DNA of 52,371 bases from Oleispira sp. (lineage in GTDB: Bacteria > Pseudomonadota > Gammaproteobacteria > Pseudomonadales > Oceanobacteraceae), in assembly GCA_016765295.1 (NCBI GenBank), contig JAESQF010000136.1, positions 1-52,371 of the forward strand, in the 5' to 3' direction. A program made the translations under genes and the position numbers. Below the pieces are notes generated by a model, which saw only the letters and a program-made list of their open reading frames with translations, was not told where the DNA came from and searched no databases. Within the stretch, counting starts at the first letter, position 1. Each line of letters starts with the position of its first letter. This document shows positions 49,040 to 52,371 of the stretch, piece by piece.

Positions 49040-49978
49040 TTAATCATCATCTTCTATATCCCCTTTACCTGCTTCAGCTTTGAGAATAAAACTATTTTTG
49101 GTGACGTATGTTTCGCCAACTTTCAAACCGACCAACACTTCAATAAACTCACCATCGGTGCGACCCAAAATTACTTCTCTCGGCTCAAAACCTTCTTCTT
49201 CTTGAACAAATACCACGTTATGTTCTTCGACCATTTGAACTGCCTCGCTTCGAATAGCCACAGCCACTGCGGTCTCAGCGAGATTGATTTCGGCTGTAAT
49301 AAAATGACCCGGCACTAAAAGATGTTCTGGATTTTCAAGTAGAACACGCACCTTGGTGGTTTGGTTGTCACTACCCAAAGGTGATATATAGATCACTTGG
49401 CCTTCTCCGGTGACGTCAGATGCACTGCACTTGATACGGGTTTGCTGACCAAGATGAATGCTGACCATATCCTTTGGGAACGCGGATAAATCAACCCAGA
49501 CGGTCGAAAAATCGGCTACTTTGAATAAGGTTTTATCACTTGTTTGTTCACCGACATTGACATTGCGCTCAATCACAACGCCCGCAATTGAGGATTTAAT
49601 CGCATAGGATTTCAAACTGTCATTACTTTCAACCATGGCCAAAACTTCACCCTGGCTAACTGAGTCGCCGATTTGTTTGCTGATCTTGGTTATGACACCT
49701 TCAAAACGCGCAGTCACTGAATGCACGTTTTGCTCGTTAGTAACCACCTGACCATAAAGCGGTAAGACTTCTCGAATATTGCCCGAACTCGCTTCTTCCA
49801 AACCAATTCCGGCAAATTCGATTTGCTCAGGTGTGAGTCTGATATGACCTTCTTCCGCTTCCTCTTCTTGGCCAGGCTCATCGGAGTCAGCGAATGTTGG
49901 ACTGATTGATAACGATAATAGGGTGGAACAAAAAATGATCCCGACAAAAAGCGTTTTAATAATATTCAATATTTTCAT
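49040..49978 (-). CDS. czcB: Metal efflux periplasmic adaptor, CzcB family
   Basis: CzcB is the periplasmic fusion protein that links the pump to the outer-membrane channel. The 312-residue product has an N-terminal signal or anchor (IIKTLFVGIIFCSTLLSLSISPTFA), then a short acidic stretch (DSDEPGQEEEAEEG). The adaptor core follows: GQVVTNEQNVHSVTARFEGVITKISKQIGDSVSQGEVLAMVES (lipoyl-like) and a beta-barrel domain. No long His-rich tail is seen. It lies 4 bp after czcC. Confidence 0.93.
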   Translation of the reverse strand: MKILNIIKTLFVGIIFCSTLLSLSISPTFADSDEPGQEEEAEEGHIRLTPEQIEFAGIGLEEASSGNIREVLPLYGQVVTNEQNVHSVTARFEGVITKISKQIGDSVSQGEVLAMVESNDSLKSYAIKSSIAGVVIERNVNVGEQTSDKTLFKVADFSTVWVDLSAFPKDMVSIHLGQQTRIKCSASDVTGEGQVIYISPLGSDNQTTKVRVLLENPEHLLVPGHFITAEINLAETAVAVAIRSEAVQMVEEHNVVFVQEEEGFEPREVILGRTDGEFIEVLVGLKVGETYVTKNSFILKAEAGKGDIEDDD

Positions 49979-49982
49979 GGAA

Positions 49983-51326
49983 CTAATCCTTAAAATTCGG
50001 TTGTGATGCAGATTGCATAGAATACTGAGAAGCTGGCAATGGTTCTGCTGTCAGCTGCTCTATATTCGCGCCATAAGTGAGTGCTGCCGAAGCTGCTTCA
50101 ATGAGCGAGCGACGCGCACTCAGTAACTCTTGCCGCGCAGTGACATAATCGAGATAACTGTAACGTCCACGCTCGTACGCTTGCCGTGTTTCTTTGAGCG
50201 CTTGTTCGAGTGCTGGCACTATTTCGTTTTGGAGTTTATTGACGCTTATGATCGCCTGCTGACGATTACTAAATGCCCTAAATAATTGAGTGTGCATATT
50301 AAGCAATGCCATTTCTCTTTGAAAAAACACCTCGTTGCGAGAAGCCAGTGCGCTAGAAACGGCCCCCTTATTTCGACTGGAAGAAAATAGCGGCATACTA
50401 AAACCGGCCGTAATGGCCGTGTCGTTGGATTCTTGAAACTGCCTGACACCCACTGACCAACTAAAATCACTACTCGATTCCGTTTTAGCCAGACGAACTT
50501 CAGCATCTTTGAGTCTTTCCTCTGCGACAAAAACCTGAATAGCGGGATTCTTTTCGAGTTTGGCGTAAAGGATGTCGAAATCAACATCCTTGCCAAACCG
50601 AAATAAATCGCCCGAAACAGCTGAAAAATGCGGTCTGGTATCACCCCAAAGCGCCGCTAAAGCGACTTTCAAATAAGCCAGTTGTTGTTGTTCGGACAAC
50701 AAGGTTAGTTCTGATTGAGATTGAGCAGCCTTAGCGCGCTTGACTTCCGCCTCTGGTGTTGAGCCAGCTTTAGAGCGCTTTTGAACAACCGCAAAGGTAC
50801 TTTTTGCCAGCTCAGTCGCTTCCAAAGCTAAAACAACCCGCTCTTGTGCCGCCAGTACATCGATATAGCGACGAGTGACCTCTCCCAATAACTCAAGTGA
50901 TTCAACTTGCTTTTGTGCGGTTAGAACTAAACGACGATTAGAATAAAATCCAGATCTTGCTTCTCGCTTTCCGCCCATCTCAATCGTCGAGGAAAGTGAA
51001 ACAGTAAGCTCTGCACTGTCGAGACCACTTAGACTTTTAGTTCCAGCAAAATTCTCTGTTTCAATATCAAGCTCATAAGCCGGATTTAATTGTGCTGTTT
51101 CCAGCTGCCCTTGAAGTGCTACGTCACGTAAAGCAAATACTTTGAGGGAGGGGTTTTGTTCGAGAGAGCGTTTTATCGCCTCTGTTAATGTGAGTTTGTC
51201 GTCAAGTGATGCGGCGACTACTGAGGTCACTTGAAAACTGGTTAAACAACAAATAAGAGTGAGCCATATTCCTGGTGCTCTTTTAGTTCGCACGCTAAAA
51301 TTTGACCTGTTAAGTCTTTTTTTCAT
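49983..51326 (-). CDS. czcC: Outer-membrane metal efflux channel, CzcC family (TolC-like)
   Basis: CzcC is the outer-membrane channel of the tripartite pump. The 447-residue product has a signal peptide (IWLTLICCLTSFQVTSVVA). Two OEP repeats follow: DKLTLTEAIKRSLEQNPSLKVFALR and ELDIETENFAG in the first, and RGRYSYLDYVTARQELLSARRSL-type sequence (ERGRYSYLDYVTARQELLS) in the second. It is followed 4 bp later by czcB. Confidence 0.93.
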   Translation of the reverse strand: MKKRLNRSNFSVRTKRAPGIWLTLICCLTSFQVTSVVAASLDDKLTLTEAIKRSLEQNPSLKVFALRDVALQGQLETAQLNPAYELDIETENFAGTKSLSGLDSAELTVSLSSTIEMGGKREARSGFYSNRRLVLTAQKQVESLELLGEVTRRYIDVLAAQERVVLALEATELAKSTFAVVQKRSKAGSTPEAEVKRAKAAQSQSELTLLSEQQQLAYLKVALAALWGDTRPHFSAVSGDLFRFGKDVDFDILYAKLEKNPAIQVFVAEERLKDAEVRLAKTESSSDFSWSVGVRQFQESNDTAITAGFSMPLFSSSRNKGAVSSALASRNEVFFQREMALLNMHTQLFRAFSNRQQAIISVNKLQNEIVPALEQALKETRQAYERGRYSYLDYVTARQELLSARRSLIEAASAALTYGANIEQLTAEPLPASQYSMQSASQPNFKD

Positions 51327-51419
51327 GTAAAAATTCCACGGTTTTATAATAAAAGGTTAGACGTCAGGACACATGTCATGACACTGACTAAATATGAGAG
51401 TGATTAAATAATTGTCGGA

Positions 51420-51752
51420 TTAAACTTTGGGTGGGCGAAATACTGAAGACCGTGATCCGCTAAGTGTTGTATTACGATATCCATTAAGCACTAAAGTTCT
51501 GAGGGACGATAAAGAGTCAAACGAAAATGTCGGCAAGTCACTTAAGTACAAGTGGCAATAACAATAACTATGACAATCGAGCCCATCATTAAAAAATTGG
51601 GTTGATTTTTCAAACAACTGTGGTTGAGTGATTTCAGTCGGAGTTTGAACATCTTCAGGCTGATGTGCTTGGCTGGTGTCGGCAATAGCGGTAATTGACT
51701 GCATCACAATCAATAAAACCAACCCATATGACAACCACTTTTTCATCAACAT
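51420..51752 (-). CDS. Small periplasmic protein, CzcI-like
   Basis: The 110-residue product has a signal peptide (WLSYGLVLLIVMQSITAIA). The mature part carries a compact metal-binding-like cluster CHSYCYCH, and the C-terminus is SSVFRPPKV. Position upstream of czcCBA, a short secreted product, the Cys/His cluster and the RPP-K-type end all resemble CzcI-like proteins. Overall similarity cannot be verified here. ATG 51752 has AGGA upstream. It is first in the metal operon and lies 93 bp before czcC. Confidence 0.7.
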   Translation of the reverse strand: MLMKKWLSYGLVLLIVMQSITAIADTSQAHQPEDVQTPTEITQPQLFEKSTQFFNDGLDCHSYCYCHLYLSDLPTFSFDSLSSLRTLVLNGYRNTTLSGSRSSVFRPPKV

Positions 51753-51824
51753 TCTATCCTTTAGCTTTTATTTGGGAGGCTAAAATCATGCATTCCCAAT
51801 TACTCATTAAGACAATCAGCTCAA

Positions 51825-52371
51825 TCATGGTCTGATTGCCTGAAATAACCGGATAGTGCCTAATGGCGTCGGGAAAAAATGCCTGTTTGCGATATAGGTG
51901 AACCCCGAGTCCTTAATTAATTTCGGTAGGGCGTTCTCAACACTGTCTTGGGTTGTTTCGAATCCATCAAGCAGCTGGACGACGATAAATAATACTCGTT
52001 GAACAAAGGATGATGGCTTCCCCCAATCGGCAATATGCAATCGCCCGCCAGGCTTTAAGACGCGGAATATCTCTTTCAAGGTCTCAATTTTTTGTGCTTT
52101 TGTCAGATGATGAAAGAACAGGCTCGATACAACGATCTCAAATGAGTCGCTTTTGAATGGCAGCTGTTGCGCAAAGCCCTGTTGTAGCGAGACGCGGTTA
52201 CCAAAAGAAGACAGCTTTTTTTGAGCTTTTTCAAGTGTTGTCGGATCGGCATCGACCCCGACAACCTGAAGTTCAGCCTCGTTCTCAGCCATCATCATAG
52301 TCAAAGTACCTGTTCCACATCCAAGGTCGAGCAAACGTTCTCCAGGATGAGAGACAGACTGCTTTACTAGC
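51825..52371 (-). CDS. Class I SAM-dependent methyltransferase (5' end cut by window edge)
   Basis: The frame is open to the window edge, so the true start lies outside. Visible motifs are LLDLGCGTGTLTMMMAE (SAM motif I), VVGVDADP (motif II), FEIVVSSLFFHH and ILRVLKPGG-type sequence (EIFRVLKPGGRLHIADWG). This is the UbiE/Methyltransf_11 group; the substrate is unknown. It lies 72 bp upstream of the CzcI-like gene on the same strand and might belong to the same transcript. Confidence 0.9.
   Translation of the reverse strand, partial: LVKQSVSHPGERLLDLGCGTGTLTMMMAENEAELQVVGVDADPTTLEKAQKKLSSFGNRVSLQQGFAQQLPFKSDSFEIVVSSLFFHHLTKAQKIETLKEIFRVLKPGGRLHIADWGKPSSFVQRVLFIVVQLLDGFETTQDSVENALPKLIKDSGFTYIANRHFFPTPLGTIRLFQAIRP

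Larger units (their letters stand above)
31477..52371. mobile_element. Tn7-type transposon inserted at attTn7 (far end not seen; extent uncertain)
   Basis: The element begins at 31477, 23 bp after glmS, and carries tnsABCDE. No inverted copy of the end (terminal CTCCCACA or the 20-bp repeats in reverse) is visible before the window edge. Everything to 52371 may therefore be cargo, but later insertions or rearrangement could have brought in part of it. Only 31477-39243 is assigned with confidence. Confidence 0.6.

Noticed and set aside
51363-51388. Palindrome TGTCATGACA between czcC and the CzcI-like gene as a metal-regulator operator
   Set aside because: The half-sites are short and the spot is inside the presumed operon, not at its promoter; evidence is too thin.

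Overview
The window is chromosomal DNA from a gammaproteobacterium. The gene order gyrB-recF-dnaN-dnaA / rpmH-rnpA-yidD-yidC-mnmE / mnmG-rsmG-parA-parB / atpIBEFHAGDC / glmU-glmS is the classic origin neighbourhood. UbiTUV (anaerobic ubiquinone synthesis), modest GC content and these particular neighbours suggest a marine Oceanospirillales-like organism. That lineage is an inference; no rRNA gene is present to confirm it.

Region 1 (1-5288, minus strand) holds gyrB (3' part cut by the window edge), recF, dnaN and dnaA. Two perfect parS sites sit inside the recF coding sequence, and a terminator-like hairpin lies directly before recF. Region 2 (5289-5831) is an AT-rich gap with two DnaA boxes and the rpmH promoter, where transcription diverges. 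Region 3 (5832-16420, plus strand) holds rpmH, rnpA, yidD, yidC, mnmE, a lipoprotein gene, a second DnaA-box-rich gap (10981-11344), mnmG, an acetyltransferase, rsmG, parA and parB. Both gaps are credible origin candidates. Region 4 (16490-23651) is the complete F-type ATP synthase operon with its promoter, a hairpin over the atpI stop and a clear terminator. Region 5 (23671-28029) holds ubiT divergent from ubiU-ubiV, with an FNR-like site between them, then a DHH phosphoesterase and a TrmB-like regulator with a palindrome upstream. Region 6 (28186-31453) is glmU-glmS.

At 31477, 23 bp after the glmS stop, a Tn7-type transposon begins. Its end starts TGTGGGAG and carries three TnsB-site-like repeats at an exact 20-bp period. 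A full set of intact, overlapping tnsA-B-C-D-E follows (31579-39243). Catalytic-residue spacing in TnsA and TnsB is identical to Tn7. TnsD explains the attTn7 insertion.

Downstream (39250-52371) is accessory DNA: broken IS66, IS200/IS605 and IS256 remnants, a 14-bp tandem repeat, a lone nucleotidyltransferase-like gene, a full-length Tn3-family transposase, and a divalent-metal efflux operon (czcI-like, czcC, czcB, czcA and a PII-like gene, minus strand). A methyltransferase gene is cut by the right edge. The far end of the Tn7-type element is not visible, so the metal operon is probably, but not provably, its cargo.

I found no tRNA, rRNA or CRISPR array. Apart from the Tn7 insertion, the most notable signals are regulatory or architectural: parS inside recF, two rival origin regions, the recF and atpI hairpins, the FNR-like site at ubiU, and the PII-like gene in the metal operon.
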